Assembly: GCF_014712225.1 (NCBI RefSeq)
Contig: NZ_JACXBW010000013.1
Coordinates: 62,001 to 126,000, forward strand
From: Pseudarthrobacter sulfonivorans
GTDB taxonomy: Bacteria > Actinomycetota > Actinomycetes > Actinomycetales > Micrococcaceae
Direction: 5' to 3'
Length of the DNA: 64,000 nucleotides
Every line of letters starts with the position of its first letter. The first letter of the stretch is position 1. This document shows, one piece after another, positions 17,749 to 26,800 of this stretch. The translations under genes were made by a program, and so were the position numbers. Under the pieces are notes generated by a model. The model was given only the letters and a program-made list of their open reading frames with translations, was not told the DNA's origin and made no database searches.

Positions 17749-20700
17749 ATGACCCACACTGCAACGGAAACCTCCGGCCGGACTGACGTCCCAGAGGCCC
17801 GTGCCCTCGCCGCAGAGACCATCGCGCTGGTCCGCCGCTGGCTCACCGAAGCGTCAAAAGTCCCGGTTGACGCTTCGGCCGAGCAGCTCGCCGGTGTGCT
17901 GAAGGACCCGAACGGCCTGGACTTCACTGTCGGATTCGTCGACGGCGTGGTCCGCCCCGAAGACCTGAACGTCGCCGCCCGCAACCTTGCCGCCCTCGCC
18001 CCCAAGGTGCCTGCCTTCCTCCCTTGGTACATGCGCCGCGCGGTGCAGCTCGGCGGCACCATGGCGCCGGTCCTGCCGCAGGTTGTCATCCCGATCGCCC
18101 GCAGGGTTCTGCGCGAAATGGTGGGCCACCTGATCGTGGACGCCACCGATGCCAAGCTGGGCCCGGCCATCGCCAGGATCCGCAAGGACGGCATCAAGCT
18201 CAACGTGAACCTCCTGGGCGAAGCCGTCCTCGGCGAGCACGAGGCCTCCCGCCGGCTCGAAGGCACCCACACGCTCCTGGCCCGCGCGGACGTTGACTAC
18301 GTCTCCATCAAGGTCTCCTCCACCGTCGCCCCGCACTCCGCCTGGGCCTTCGACGAGGCCGTGGAGCACGTGGTTGAGAAGCTGACGCCACTGTTCACCC
18401 GGGCCGCCTCTTTTGCCGGCGCCGGCAACAACCCAGGGAACAAGGCCAAGTTCATCAACCTGGACATGGAGGAATACAAGGACCTGGACATGACCATCGC
18501 GGTATTCACCCGGATCCTGGACAAGCCCGAGTTCAAGAACCTCGAGGCCGGCATTGTGCTGCAGGCCTACCTGCCGGACGCCCTCTCCGCCATGATCCGG
18601 CTCCAGGACTGGGCCGCCGAGCGCCGCGCGAGCGGCGGTGCCGCGATCAAGGTCCGCGTGGTCAAGGGCGCCAACCTGCCCATGGAGCAGGTGGAGGCCT
18701 CCCTGCACGACTGGCCGCTCGCCACCTGGCACACCAAGCAGGATTCGGACACCAACTACAAGCGGGTCATCAACTACGCCCTGCACGCGGACCGGATCAA
18801 GAACGTCCGCATCGGGGTGGCCGGCCACAACCTCTTCGACATCGCCTTCGCCTGGCTGCTCGCCAAGCAGCGCGGCGTGGAGTCCGGCATCGAGTTCGAG
18901 ATGCTGCTGGGCATGGCGCAGGGCCAGGCCGAAGCCGTCAAGAAGGACGTCGGCTCCCTCCTGCTGTACACCCCGGTGGTGCACCCGGCCGAGTTCGACG
19001 TCGCCATCGCCTACCTGATCCGCCGCCTCGAAGAGGGCGCCAGCCAGGACAACTTCATGTCCGCAGTCTTCGAGCTGAGCGAGAACGAGGTCCTGTTCGA
19101 ACGCGAGAAGCAGCGCTTCCTCGCCTCGCTGGACACGCTCGACGACGAGGTCCCCCCGGCCAACCGGCAGCAGAACCGCAGCCTCCCGCCGCAGCCCCTG
19201 CCGCACGATTCCTTCGACAACACCCCGGATACGGACCCGTCACTGCCCGCCAACCGCGCCTGGGGCCGCGCCATTCTGGACCGCGTCCCGACCTCCACCC
19301 TGGGGAACGCCGCCGTCGAAGCCGCCACCATCTCCGACGAGGCAACCCTCGACACCGTGATCGAGACGGCCGTGGAGAAGGGCAAAGCCTGGGGCGCGCT
19401 CTCCGGCGACGAGCGGGCCGCAATCCTGCACCGCGCCGGCGATGTCCTGGAGGCCCGCCGCGCCGACCTGCTCGAGGTCATGGCCAGCGAAACCGGCAAG
19501 ACCATCGACCAGGGCGATCCCGAGGTCAGCGAGGCCGTGGACTTCGCCCACTACTACGCCGAATCGGCGCGGAAGCTGGAAAAGGTCGACGGCGCCACGT
19601 TCGTTCCCGCGAAGCTCACCGTGGTGACCCCGCCGTGGAACTTCCCGGTCGCCATCCCGGCAGGGTCCACCCTCGCGGCACTCGCCGCGGGCTCCGCCGT
19701 CGTGATCAAACCGGCGAAGCAGGCCCGACGCAGCGGCGCCGTGATGATCGAGGCCCTCTGGGAAGCGGGTGTCCCGAAGGACGTGCTGACCATGGTGCAG
19801 CTGGGCGAGCGTGAGCTCGGCCAACAGCTGATTGGCCACCCTGCCGTGGACCGTGTGATCCTCACCGGCGGCTACGAGACTGCCGAGCTGTTCCGTTCCT
19901 TCCGCAAGGACCTGCCGCTCCTGGCCGAGACCAGCGGCAAAAACGCCATCATCGTCACGCCCAGCGCAGACCTGGACCTCGCCGCCAAGGACGTGGCGTA
20001 CTCCGCGTTCGGCCATGCCGGCCAGAAGTGCTCCGCAGCCTCCCTGGTGATCCTGGTGGGCTCGGTGGCCAAGTCCAAGCGGTTCCACAACCAGCTGATC
20101 GACGCTGTCACGTCCCTGAAGGTGGGCTACCCGCAGGACCCCACCAGCCAGATGGGCCCCATCATCGAGCCCGCCAACGGCAAGCTCCTCAACGCCCTGA
20201 CCACCCTGGGCGAAGGCGAATCCTGGGCCGTGGAACCGAAGAAGCTGGACGGCACCGGCCGGCTCTGGAGCCCGGGCGTCCGCCACGGCGTCCGCCGCGG
20301 GTCCTACTTCCACCTCACCGAATTCTTCGGCCCGGTCCTCGGCGTGATGACCGCCGACACCCTGGAGGAGGCCATCGGCATCCAGAACCAGATCGAGTAC
20401 GGCCTCACGGCAGGCCTGCATTCACTGAACCCGGACGAGCTCGGCATCTGGCTGGACTCCATCCAGGCCGGCAACCTCTACGTCAACCGCGGCATCACCG
20501 GGGCCATCGTGCAGCGCCAGCCGTTCGGCGGCTGGAAGAAGTCCGCCGTCGGCGCAGGCACCAAGGCCGGCGGACCGAACTACCTGGCCGGCCTGGGCGA
20601 CTGGACCAGCCAAGCCAGCACGGCAAGTGCCGCCATCACGAACGACGGCGTCCGCCGGCTCGCCGCCGCGGCCGCAAGCGCCCTGCAGCCAGGGGAACTC

Positions 20701-21240
20701 GGGTCGCTGCAGCGTGCCCTGGCGTCCGACTCCGCGGCGTGGGCCGATGAGTTCGGCACCGCCAAGGACGTCTCGGGCCTGAGTGCCGAACGGAACATTT
20801 TCCGCTACCGTCCGCTGCCGGTCACCGTCCGCCTCTCCGAAGGCGCCCCGCTGGCACACCTGGCGCGGACTGTCGCCGCCGGCGTCCTGGCCGGTTCGGC
20901 ACTCACCGTTTCCACCGCCGTCGAACTTCCCGTCCAGCTGCGGGCCGTCCTCACCGGCCTGGATATTTCAGTCACGGTAGAGTCCGACGCCGGCTGGTTG
21001 GCTTCGGCGGCCCGCCTCGCCAAGGCAGGCGCGCTGTCCGGCGCGCGGATCCGCCTGATCGGCGGCGACGCCACCGCCCTCGCGGAAGCCACGGACGGCC
21101 GCCCTGATCTGGCGGTTTACGCCCACCCGGTGACCGAAGCCGGCCGTGTTGAACTGCTGCCGTTCCTGCACGAACAGGCCATCAGCATCACCGCCCACCG
21201 GTTCGGCACCCCGAACCACCTCTCGGATGCGCTGATCTAG
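17749..21240 (+). CDS. putA: Bifunctional proline dehydrogenase/L-glutamate gamma-semialdehyde dehydrogenase
   Basis: Oxidises proline to glutamate in two steps (FAD-linked PRODH, then NAD-linked P5C dehydrogenase). It is 1163 residues. The PRODH barrel spans about residues 90-460 (VSIKVSS, the LDMEEYKDLD segment, RVVKGANLPME). The aldehyde dehydrogenase domain spans about 510-980, with TPPWNFPVAIPAG, the LLAETSGKNA glutamate and the catalytic Cys in GHAGQKCSAASL. A further C-terminal domain of about 180 residues follows, as in actinobacterial PutA. There is no N-terminal ribbon-helix-helix domain, so it is not an autoregulator. It lies downstream of the permease gene, with its own predicted promoter. 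Confidence 0.96.
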   Translation: MTHTATETSGRTDVPEARALAAETIALVRRWLTEASKVPVDASAEQLAGVLKDPNGLDFTVGFVDGVVRPEDLNVAARNLAALAPKVPAFLPWYMRRAVQLGGTMAPVLPQVVIPIARRVLREMVGHLIVDATDAKLGPAIARIRKDGIKLNVNLLGEAVLGEHEASRRLEGTHTLLARADVDYVSIKVSSTVAPHSAWAFDEAVEHVVEKLTPLFTRAASFAGAGNNPGNKAKFINLDMEEYKDLDMTIAVFTRILDKPEFKNLEAGIVLQAYLPDALSAMIRLQDWAAERRASGGAAIKVRVVKGANLPMEQVEASLHDWPLATWHTKQDSDTNYKRVINYALHADRIKNVRIGVAGHNLFDIAFAWLLAKQRGVESGIEFEMLLGMAQGQAEAVKKDVGSLLLYTPVVHPAEFDVAIAYLIRRLEEGASQDNFMSAVFELSENEVLFEREKQRFLASLDTLDDEVPPANRQQNRSLPPQPLPHDSFDNTPDTDPSLPANRAWGRAILDRVPTSTLGNAAVEAATISDEATLDTVIETAVEKGKAWGALSGDERAAILHRAGDVLEARRADLLEVMASETGKTIDQGDPEVSEAVDFAHYYAESARKLEKVDGATFVPAKLTVVTPPWNFPVAIPAGSTLAALAAGSAVVIKPAKQARRSGAVMIEALWEAGVPKDVLTMVQLGERELGQQLIGHPAVDRVILTGGYETAELFRSFRKDLPLLAETSGKNAIIVTPSADLDLAAKDVAYSAFGHAGQKCSAASLVILVGSVAKSKRFHNQLIDAVTSLKVGYPQDPTSQMGPIIEPANGKLLNALTTLGEGESWAVEPKKLDGTGRLWSPGVRHGVRRGSYFHLTEFFGPVLGVMTADTLEEAIGIQNQIEYGLTAGLHSLNPDELGIWLDSIQAGNLYVNRGITGAIVQRQPFGGWKKSAVGAGTKAGGPNYLAGLGDWTSQASTASAAITNDGVRRLAAAAASALQPGELGSLQRALASDSAAWADEFGTAKDVSGLSAERNIFRYRPLPVTVRLSEGAPLAHLARTVAAGVLAGSALTVSTAVELPVQLRAVLTGLDISVTVESDAGWLASAARLAKAGALSGARIRLIGGDATALAEATDGRPDLAVYAHPVTEAGRVELLPFLHEQAISITAHRFGTPNHLSDALI

Positions 21241-21274
21241 CCGGATTCAGGGCGCCGCAGGGCAGGCGGCGATA

Positions 21275-21320
21275 ACAGAAAGTCCCGACCGCCACCAGGG
21301 TGGCCGTCGGGACTTTCTGT
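21275..21320 (+). terminator. Strong intrinsic terminator of putA
   Basis: ACAGAAAGTCCCGAC pairs with GTCGGGACTTTCTGT; the stem continues inward as GCCACC/GGTGGC after one mismatch, with a 2-nt turn. TTGTT follows. It lies 35 bp after the putA stop and could also serve the converging gene at 21369. Confidence 0.88.
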
Positions 21321-21368
21321 TTGTTATGAGGGGCCGCGCCAGAGGCGCTGGCCGGAGACCATTGAGAG

Positions 21369-21683
21369 TTAGCCCAGATACCAGCCTGGGGGAGTCCACG
21401 ACGTGGGAACGTTGTGGGCGGAGAAATCATCGCAACGGGTGCAGGTGTAGGCGACTTCGCCCAGTGTCCTGACCGCCCCGTCACGCCGGTACACCGGAGG
21501 GACATACGATTCGAGATAAATAAATTCGTCCGTGCCGCATTTGTCGCAGGTTGGCTTACCTACGTATTCGGCGGCGTGGGTGATGCCGGCGCCGTAGCTG
21601 GAATGATGCGTGACCAGCGGGCGTGCGGTGTTATGTCGAGGTGCAAATGCGGTGTGGTGATGGGTGTTCTCGGCTGTCGTCAT
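21369..21683 (-). CDS. Hypothetical protein with a zinc-ribbon-like double CxxC
   Basis: 104 residues, family not recognised. The N-terminal third is His-rich (ENTHHHTAFAPRHN, THHSSYG). The middle carries CDKC and the C-terminal part CTRC, spaced about 35 residues apart, which together look like a treble-clef or zinc-ribbon site. The C-terminus is Pro/Trp-rich (TSWTPPGWYLG). It is convergent with putA. No ribosome site of note precedes the ATG. Codon use and the paired cysteines support a real gene, but no function can be assigned. Confidence 0.7.
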   Translation of the reverse strand: MTTAENTHHHTAFAPRHNTARPLVTHHSSYGAGITHAAEYVGKPTCDKCGTDEFIYLESYVPPVYRRDGAVRTLGEVAYTCTRCDDFSAHNVPTSWTPPGWYLG

Positions 21684-21826
21684 TGGCTGCCTATCCCGAG
21701 TACGGCCGCCCCATGGGCCGCGGGGCGCACTCGTAGTTTTGAACCGGCCACTGCTTGACCCATGGAAAAACCAGCATAGAGGAGGCCGGGTTTTTTCTCA
21801 ATGGTTTTTATGAAATATGGGTGCGG

Positions 21827-22681
21827 TCAGGCTGACTTCTTGAGCGTCCGGCCTACAATGGCCTGCGTCAGCGCATCGATGACTTCGGCGTTGGCCAGCG
21901 GGTTGCGGATCAGGGTGAAATCGACGTCGCCCACCGGTGGCAGGTCGAAGGTGCGGGTGATGATCTTCAGGTCTTCGGGGACCAGCGACGTCGGCATCAC
22001 GGCGACGCCGATGCCGGCCCGGAGCGCCGCCAGGACGCCGCTGATCTGCCTGGTGGTGCACGTTATGCGCCAGGTCCGCCCATGGGATTCAAGCGCATCG
22101 ATGGCCAGTTTCCGGCTGAGGCTGGGGGAAGGGTAGGCGATCAGCGGCACCGGGTCCGCGGGTTTGAGGGACGTCTGCTCCAGCCCCACCCAGGAAAACG
22201 TGTCGTGCTGGACCACGGTTCCGTCCTTGGCGCCGGCCACCCATTTCACAAACACCAGGTCCAGCTGGCCGGCATTCAGTTTCTTGTATAACTGGTCGCT
22301 CTGGCCCACCGTGAGCTCAAGGTTGATCTGGGGGTAGACCTGCCGGAATTCACGCAGGATCCGGGGGAGTCCGGTGATGGCCAGGTCATCGGCCGTGCCG
22401 AAGCGAAGCCGGCCGCGCATGGCCGAGCCGGAGAAGTAGCGGGCGGCAGCGTCGTGGGCCGACAGGATGTTGCGGGCGAACCCGGCCATGGCGTCACCAT
22501 TGTCCGTCAGCCGGACGTCCCGGGTGTCGCGGCTGATGAGGAGGCGTTTGGCGGCGGTCTCCAGCTTGCGGACGTGCTGGCTGACCGTTGGCTGTGCCAG
22601 GCCCAGCCTTTCGGCGGCCTTGGTGAAGCTCAGCGTCTCTGCCACGGCAAGGAAAGAGCGAAGCTGCGCGGGTTCAAACAC
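21827..22681 (-). CDS. LysR family transcriptional regulator
   Basis: 284 residues. The helix-turn-helix at about 15-50 (LSFTKAAERLGLAQPTVSQHVRKLE) is followed by an effector-binding domain (LRFGTADDLAITGLP, LDLVFVKWV, AGIGVAVMP). The GTG start has AAAGGAG 6 nt upstream. It is divergent from an MFS transporter gene with about 140 bp between the starts, so it probably regulates that gene. The effector is unknown. Confidence 0.92.
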   Translation of the reverse strand: MFEPAQLRSFLAVAETLSFTKAAERLGLAQPTVSQHVRKLETAAKRLLISRDTRDVRLTDNGDAMAGFARNILSAHDAAARYFSGSAMRGRLRFGTADDLAITGLPRILREFRQVYPQINLELTVGQSDQLYKKLNAGQLDLVFVKWVAGAKDGTVVQHDTFSWVGLEQTSLKPADPVPLIAYPSPSLSRKLAIDALESHGRTWRITCTTRQISGVLAALRAGIGVAVMPTSLVPEDLKIITRTFDLPPVGDVDFTLIRNPLANAEVIDALTQAIVGRTLKKSA

Positions 22682-22739
22682 GGCGGACTCCTTTGGCGAC
22701 CGTTGGCACGGGCACCATTGCGTTTCATGATGGTAGTTA

Positions 22740-22756
22740 TAGACACGATACGTCTA
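22740..22756. promoter_or_regulatory. Inverted repeat in the LysR/MFS intergenic region
   Basis: TAGAC-ACGATAC-GTCTA is a perfect interrupted palindrome in the divergent promoter region, with AT-rich flanks (GTTA on the left, CATAATC on the right). It is a candidate LysR operator; position and symmetry are the only evidence. Confidence 0.5.
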
Positions 22757-22824
22757 CATAATCAGTGGCAACCAGCCTAGCGTGGGGAGCATCCCAACCC
22801 GCCCGCTTCCCTGAGGACATACTC

Positions 22825-24219
22825 GTGGCTCCCCCACCGCCAACATCGGCAGCCGTCAGCCAGCCCGTCATCGATTCAGCGTCCGCCGCGGCCTCCGCCG
22901 CGGCGGACGCCGCCCCAACCCAGCCAATCGGCGTCGTGAGTGAACACCTCCCGTGGCGCCACACCTTCATCTCCTTGAAAATCCCCAACTTCCGCATCTT
23001 CGCGATCGGGCACTTTGTGGCCGTTGTGGCCCTGTGGATGCAGCGGATCGCACAGGACTGGCTGGTGCTGGAACTCTCCGGCTCCGTCACCGCCGTGGGC
23101 ATCACGGTGGCGCTCCAGTTCATGCCCTCTCTCCTGCTGGGACCGTGGGGCGGCATGGTGGCGGACCGGTTCGCCAAGCGAAAGATCCTGATGCTGTGCC
23201 AGAGCCTGGCGGCCCTCCTCGCGGCAACCCTGGCCATGCTTTCCCTGACCGGCGCCATCGAGGTGTGGCATGTCTACGGCATCGCCCTCGTGCTGGGGCT
23301 GGTCACGGTGCTGGACCAGCCCGCGCGCCAGGTCTTTGTCAACGAGCTGGTGGGTCCCAGGTACCTGCGCAATGCGATCAGCGTCAACTCCACCACCTTC
23401 CAGCTGGGCGGGCTGATCGGACCGGCGCTCGCAGGCCTCCTGCTCACCGCCGTCGGTGCCGGCTGGGCCTTTGCCGCCAATGCGGTGGCGTGCTGCTCCA
23501 CCGTGACCATGCTGCTGCTCCTGCGGAAGGACCAGCTGTTTGTCAGCGTGCCGGCCCCGAAGAAGAAGGGCATGCTGCGGGAGGGGCTGCGGTATGCGCT
23601 CAGCAAGCCCACCATTTACTGGCCGTGGCTGATGGCCGGGTTCATCGCCGTGTTCGCCATGAGCCTGCCGGTCCTGCTCGCCGCCTTCGCGGACCACGTG
23701 TTCGACGTCGGCGCCGGCGGCTATGGCCTGCTCAACGCGCTGGTGGCACTCGGCGCGCTCGCCGGCGCCGTCGCCTCAACCCGCCGCCGGCAGCTGCGGC
23801 TCCGGTCCGTGGTGTTCTGTGCGGGCATGTACGGGCTGATGCTGTGCCTCGCGGCGTTGGCGCCGTCCATGCTCTGGTTCGGTGCGGTGATGGTCCTGTC
23901 CGGATTCTGGTGCCTGATGTTCCTGACCGGGTCGAACCAGCTGGTCCAGATCAGTTCAAACATGGCTATCCGCGGACGCGTGATGAGCCTGTACATCATG
24001 GTGCTGATCGGCGGCCAGGCCATCGGCGGCCCGATGCTTGGCTGGATTGCCGAGCACGTTGACCCGCACGTCGCCCTGCTGGTGTCCGGCGGGGTGCCGG
24101 CGCTCGCCGCGCTGACGGTCGGCGTCGTCCTGGCCCGCAAAGCGGCGTTGAAGCTCCGCGTGGACCTCAAGGACCGCCGCCACCTGGTGAAAATTGTCAG
24201 CCGGATGCCGGCGGGCTGA
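22825..24219 (+). CDS. MFS transporter (DHA3/enterobactin-exporter-like)
   Basis: Membrane exporter of 464 residues with about twelve hydrophobic segments after an Ala/Pro-rich cytoplasmic N-terminus of some 50 residues. Loop 2-3 carries GGMVADRFAKRK, the MFS signature, and the next segments (VLDQPARQVFVNELVG) are typical of the EntS/MFS-3 group of exporters. The GTG at 22825 is chosen because GAGGA lies 7 nt upstream; an in-frame GTG at 22765 lacks a site. Divergent from a LysR gene. Substrate unknown; drug or metabolite efflux is likely. Confidence 0.9.
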   Translation: MAPPPPTSAAVSQPVIDSASAAASAAADAAPTQPIGVVSEHLPWRHTFISLKIPNFRIFAIGHFVAVVALWMQRIAQDWLVLELSGSVTAVGITVALQFMPSLLLGPWGGMVADRFAKRKILMLCQSLAALLAATLAMLSLTGAIEVWHVYGIALVLGLVTVLDQPARQVFVNELVGPRYLRNAISVNSTTFQLGGLIGPALAGLLLTAVGAGWAFAANAVACCSTVTMLLLLRKDQLFVSVPAPKKKGMLREGLRYALSKPTIYWPWLMAGFIAVFAMSLPVLLAAFADHVFDVGAGGYGLLNALVALGALAGAVASTRRRQLRLRSVVFCAGMYGLMLCLAALAPSMLWFGAVMVLSGFWCLMFLTGSNQLVQISSNMAIRGRVMSLYIMVLIGGQAIGGPMLGWIAEHVDPHVALLVSGGVPALAALTVGVVLARKAALKLRVDLKDRRHLVKIVSRMPAG

Positions 24220-24332
24220 AGGCTGCCGCGGCAGAACGGGAGGTGGATCTCCTGACTACTCCATGGTACGCAAATCTTCTTTTTCGGCGAGCCGACTAGG
24301 CGGATGATGTAATCAAGGGAAGTATTTCAAGC

Positions 24333-24866
24333 ATGTCAACTGAAATTGTCGATTTTGTAGCCGAAAAGCACCTTGAACAAATTATCGATATTTTGTTTGA
24401 CGTTCGGAAGTCCGACCCGGGGTACCCTCCGCCGGTAGATTCCGGGTTCGGGCGTGACACCTTGGCGGAGTGGCTCCTGGGCGAGCACTCGTTGGCAAGG
24501 TGGGTCGCGGTCGACAAAGGTCGTGTGGCAGGGTTTATTCACGTTACAAATCCACATAAATACCTCACCGACGTCGCGCATTCCCCAGGTTCGGAAGACT
24601 GGGGAGAATCACCATTGGGCGAGATCGGAAAATTCTTTGTCAGTCCTCATAGTCAAAGAACCGGTGTAGGCAAATTGCTGTTCGAAAAGGCTCGATCTTT
24701 CACCCGCGGCAGCCAGCTGACGGCTGTCCTCGCGGTCGTGGTGACCTCGGAGAAAGCCGTGGCCTTCTACCAGAAGCAGGGAATGCGGCTGGTCGCCACT
24801 TTCCAGGGGGTGCATGGAGAGAACCTTGTTTATGCAGACGCGGGCGGTGAAAGCGTTGACAGATAA
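24333..24866 (+). CDS. GNAT family N-acetyltransferase
   Basis: 177 residues with the GNAT fold: the acetyl-CoA binding motif A reads GKFFVSPHSQRTGVGKLLFE (R/QxxGxG/A form QRTGVG), followed by the AVAFYQKQGMRLVATF motif B. The N-terminal half is more AT-rich than the rest of the window. The target amine is unknown. It overlaps the next gene by a few tens of bp, suggesting a two-gene unit. The lower GC suggests recent acquisition. Confidence 0.85.
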   Translation: MSTEIVDFVAEKHLEQIIDILFDVRKSDPGYPPPVDSGFGRDTLAEWLLGEHSLARWVAVDKGRVAGFIHVTNPHKYLTDVAHSPGSEDWGESPLGEIGKFFVSPHSQRTGVGKLLFEKARSFTRGSQLTAVLAVVVTSEKAVAFYQKQGMRLVATFQGVHGENLVYADAGGESVDR

Positions 24867-25365
24867 TGCCCTAAACGCCGCGGCTGCCACGATGTCTGCG
24901 GTTGCGGCAATTGCGGCCCTCATCGTTGCATGGCTAACCCTGCGTCAGTCGCAACAGGCTGCCGAGTTCAACCGGAAACAGATCGCACGCGCATTGGATG
25001 ATTCATTCCAAGCGCGCTTGGACCCCATGTACGCCGGACTTCGAATGTCTCTGGGGCACATAGAAGATGGAATTCCAAGAGAAATCCGCCACATCCTCAT
25101 TCCCTTCTTCGTACTCTTCAGTGATGCCTTCGGCGCCCATCGTGACGGCCTCTTGGACGACAGGGACTGGAACGGCCTTTCCCAGGAATTGGCGTATTGG
25201 AGCCAGAAACCCGTGGCCCGACGGGCATGGGACGCCTTTCGGCAGCAGACCTGGACGCTAGGTTTCAAGGAGCATGTGGACTCGGTCCTTGCGGGGCCGC
25301 CTGCCTATCCAGACTTGCGGGAATTGGACTCGACGGAGCCGGAGCTTCGGTGGGTGAACGATTAG
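24832..25365 (+). CDS. Hypothetical single-pass membrane protein
   Basis: About 177 residues. One membrane segment near the N-terminus (about 15-40, AAATMSAVAAIAALIVAWLTL) is followed by a basic/polar region and a helical cytoplasmic-type domain rich in Trp, Arg and Asp. No family is recognised; proteins of this outline occur near transporter or defence genes but nothing here shows that. An ATG at 24814 is also possible; 24832 has GGAGAG 10 nt upstream. Both starts overlap the GNAT gene, so they are likely cotranscribed. Confidence 0.65.
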   Translation: MQTRAVKALTDNALNAAAATMSAVAAIAALIVAWLTLRQSQQAAEFNRKQIARALDDSFQARLDPMYAGLRMSLGHIEDGIPREIRHILIPFFVLFSDAFGAHRDGLLDDRDWNGLSQELAYWSQKPVARRAWDAFRQQTWTLGFKEHVDSVLAGPPAYPDLRELDSTEPELRWVND

Positions 25366-25551
25366 CGCCGAATGCGTAGTCGTGGAGCTGAACCGAAGAG
25401 AGGGTTCCTGACCCGACGACAAACGGGGGACTAACGGGCCTGCTGGGATGGCGTCAGGCGCGGCGGTGATTGTGCCCGTAGCTTCACGGTGTGAAAATGA
25501 CGCTCTGGGCACTGCGCCGGGCAGCCCCTGCGGAACTACGGGAACAGCATC

Positions 25552-25929
25552 ATGGGATCCATAACGATCGAAAGCACCGTCCTCATACCCTGCGCGCGTG
25601 CAGAGGCGTACGCGTTCTGCGTGGACGGGGAGGCCCGCGCCGCGGTGCCCGGCCAGGAGGGCGTGACGGTTCACTTCCAAGACCTTGTGCTGGACCGCTC
25701 CTGGACCGAAATACACGAAGGCCGCGCGGAGATCATCACCTGTACCTGCATGGTGTACCCGGTGGCGGACAGCACGCGGCTGACCGTGACGGCGCAGTAC
25801 GTTCCGAAGGGCCTTGGCCGGATGTTTTCCGTGGCCAAGGAGGGCGCTTACCGGAATCAGGAGGCGGCCCGGCTGGCGAACCTGAAGAAGGCCGTGGAGC
25901 GTGCAGTACGGCAGGCGAAGAGCGTCTAG
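25552..25929 (+). CDS. SRPBCC-type small protein
   Basis: 125 residues, polyketide cyclase/dehydrase-like (START/Bet v1 superfamily) fold inferred from length, the opening IESTVLIPCARAEAYAFCVD and the C-terminal PKGLGRMFSVAKEGAYRNQEAARLANLKKAVE helix. It resembles the gene at 26279 in the opening pattern and in the YxPKGLxxxM segment, so the two are likely paralogs. Such proteins bind hydrophobic ligands; no catalytic residues can be named. It lies just beside the tRNA-Gly gene. Confidence 0.72.
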   Translation: MGSITIESTVLIPCARAEAYAFCVDGEARAAVPGQEGVTVHFQDLVLDRSWTEIHEGRAEIITCTCMVYPVADSTRLTVTAQYVPKGLGRMFSVAKEGAYRNQEAARLANLKKAVERAVRQAKSV

Positions 25930-25950
25930 GGCGGCGGAATCCGCCCGCAA

Positions 25951-26024
25951 TGGAGCGGCTGACGGGAATCGAACCCGCGTATCAAGCTTGGGAAGCTAGC
26001 GCTCTACCATTGAGCTACAGCCGC
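25951..26024 (-). tRNA. tRNA-Gly (anticodon CCC)
   Basis: On the minus strand the sequence folds as a full cloverleaf: acceptor GCGGCTG/CAGCCGC, D arm GCTC/GAGC, anticodon loop TTCCCAA (anticodon CCC, reads GGG), T arm with loop TTCGATT, discriminator T and an encoded CCA. The anticodon stem has one T-T mismatch. It is 74 nt including CCA. Confidence 0.96.
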
Positions 26025-26278
26025 GTGGCCCCCAGGTGCGCGGGGCAGAACTTAGCTTAGCGCAGATGCGTCCCCGCGCCGGCAACGGTGCCCACGGTGC
26101 GGACCGTGTCTGGCTTAAATCCTTCCGTGCGGCGTCATCCAGTAACTCTTCAATAACGTCCCTGCATGTGGCTAGGTATGGGACAAAACCAGTGGCTACT
26201 GTGAACCCGTTAGCTGCAGTGTCATGGGGGTGGGGCGGGCTATCACCGCTCGCCAGCCGCTACCGAAGGATTCTCCCC

Positions 26279-26722
26279 ATGGCATTTGCAGAACACGAGG
26301 TACTCATTCCGCGTGACGCCATGGATGTCTACACTTTCCTGATCGACGGCCTGAACCTGCCGCAATGGCGCACCGGCATCCGCAGCATCAGCCTGGCTTC
26401 CGGCGCCGCCCGGACCAAGGGCGCGGTGTACCGGCAGACGGTGCTGGGCCGCTCCGGCTGGCCGGTTCCAGCCGACTTCGAGATAACTGAAGCCAGGCCC
26501 GGCGCCGAAGTCCGTTACCAGGTCATTTCCGGCCAGACCCGGCCCTCCGGCGGGTATTACCTCAGTACCGAACCCGCCGGAACCCGCGTCCGGTTTGCCC
26601 TCGAATATCAGCCCAAGGGCCTCCTCGGCCTGATGAACACCGGAATCCAGCGCGCCATGAAGGCTGAAGTGGCCCAGCTGGAGCGCCTCAAGGACGTGCT
26701 GGCGATCGCCTCGGCCGCCTAG
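26279..26722 (+). CDS. SRPBCC family protein
   Basis: 147 residues. The pattern (HEVLIPRDAMDVYTFLIDGLNLPQWRTGI at the start, ITEARPGAEVRYQV, TRVRFALEYQPKGLLGLM, long C-terminal helix) matches the polyketide cyclase/dehydrase (PF10604) branch of the START-like superfamily, which binds hydrophobic ligands. The ATG at 26279 has GAAGGA 8 nt upstream; the frame is open farther upstream but without gene-like sequence. It lies on the other side of the tRNA-Gly gene from its shorter paralog. Function unknown. Confidence 0.82.
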   Translation: MAFAEHEVLIPRDAMDVYTFLIDGLNLPQWRTGIRSISLASGAARTKGAVYRQTVLGRSGWPVPADFEITEARPGAEVRYQVISGQTRPSGGYYLSTEPAGTRVRFALEYQPKGLLGLMNTGIQRAMKAEVAQLERLKDVLAIASAA

Positions 26723-26800
26723 CTTCCGCTACGCGGGCACCCTGCACGGACACGCTGCGCGGTCCCCGCCCCGGGGTTCCCCGGCGAAAATCCAGTCCCG

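Noticed and set aside
17854..19206. 450-codon open frame opposite putA
   Set aside because: Antisense shadow of the PRODH domain; putA is certain on the plus strand.
24220..25550. Genomic island integrated at the tRNA-Gly gene
   Set aside because: No integrase, no duplicated tRNA end and no attachment repeats are visible; only base composition is suggestive.
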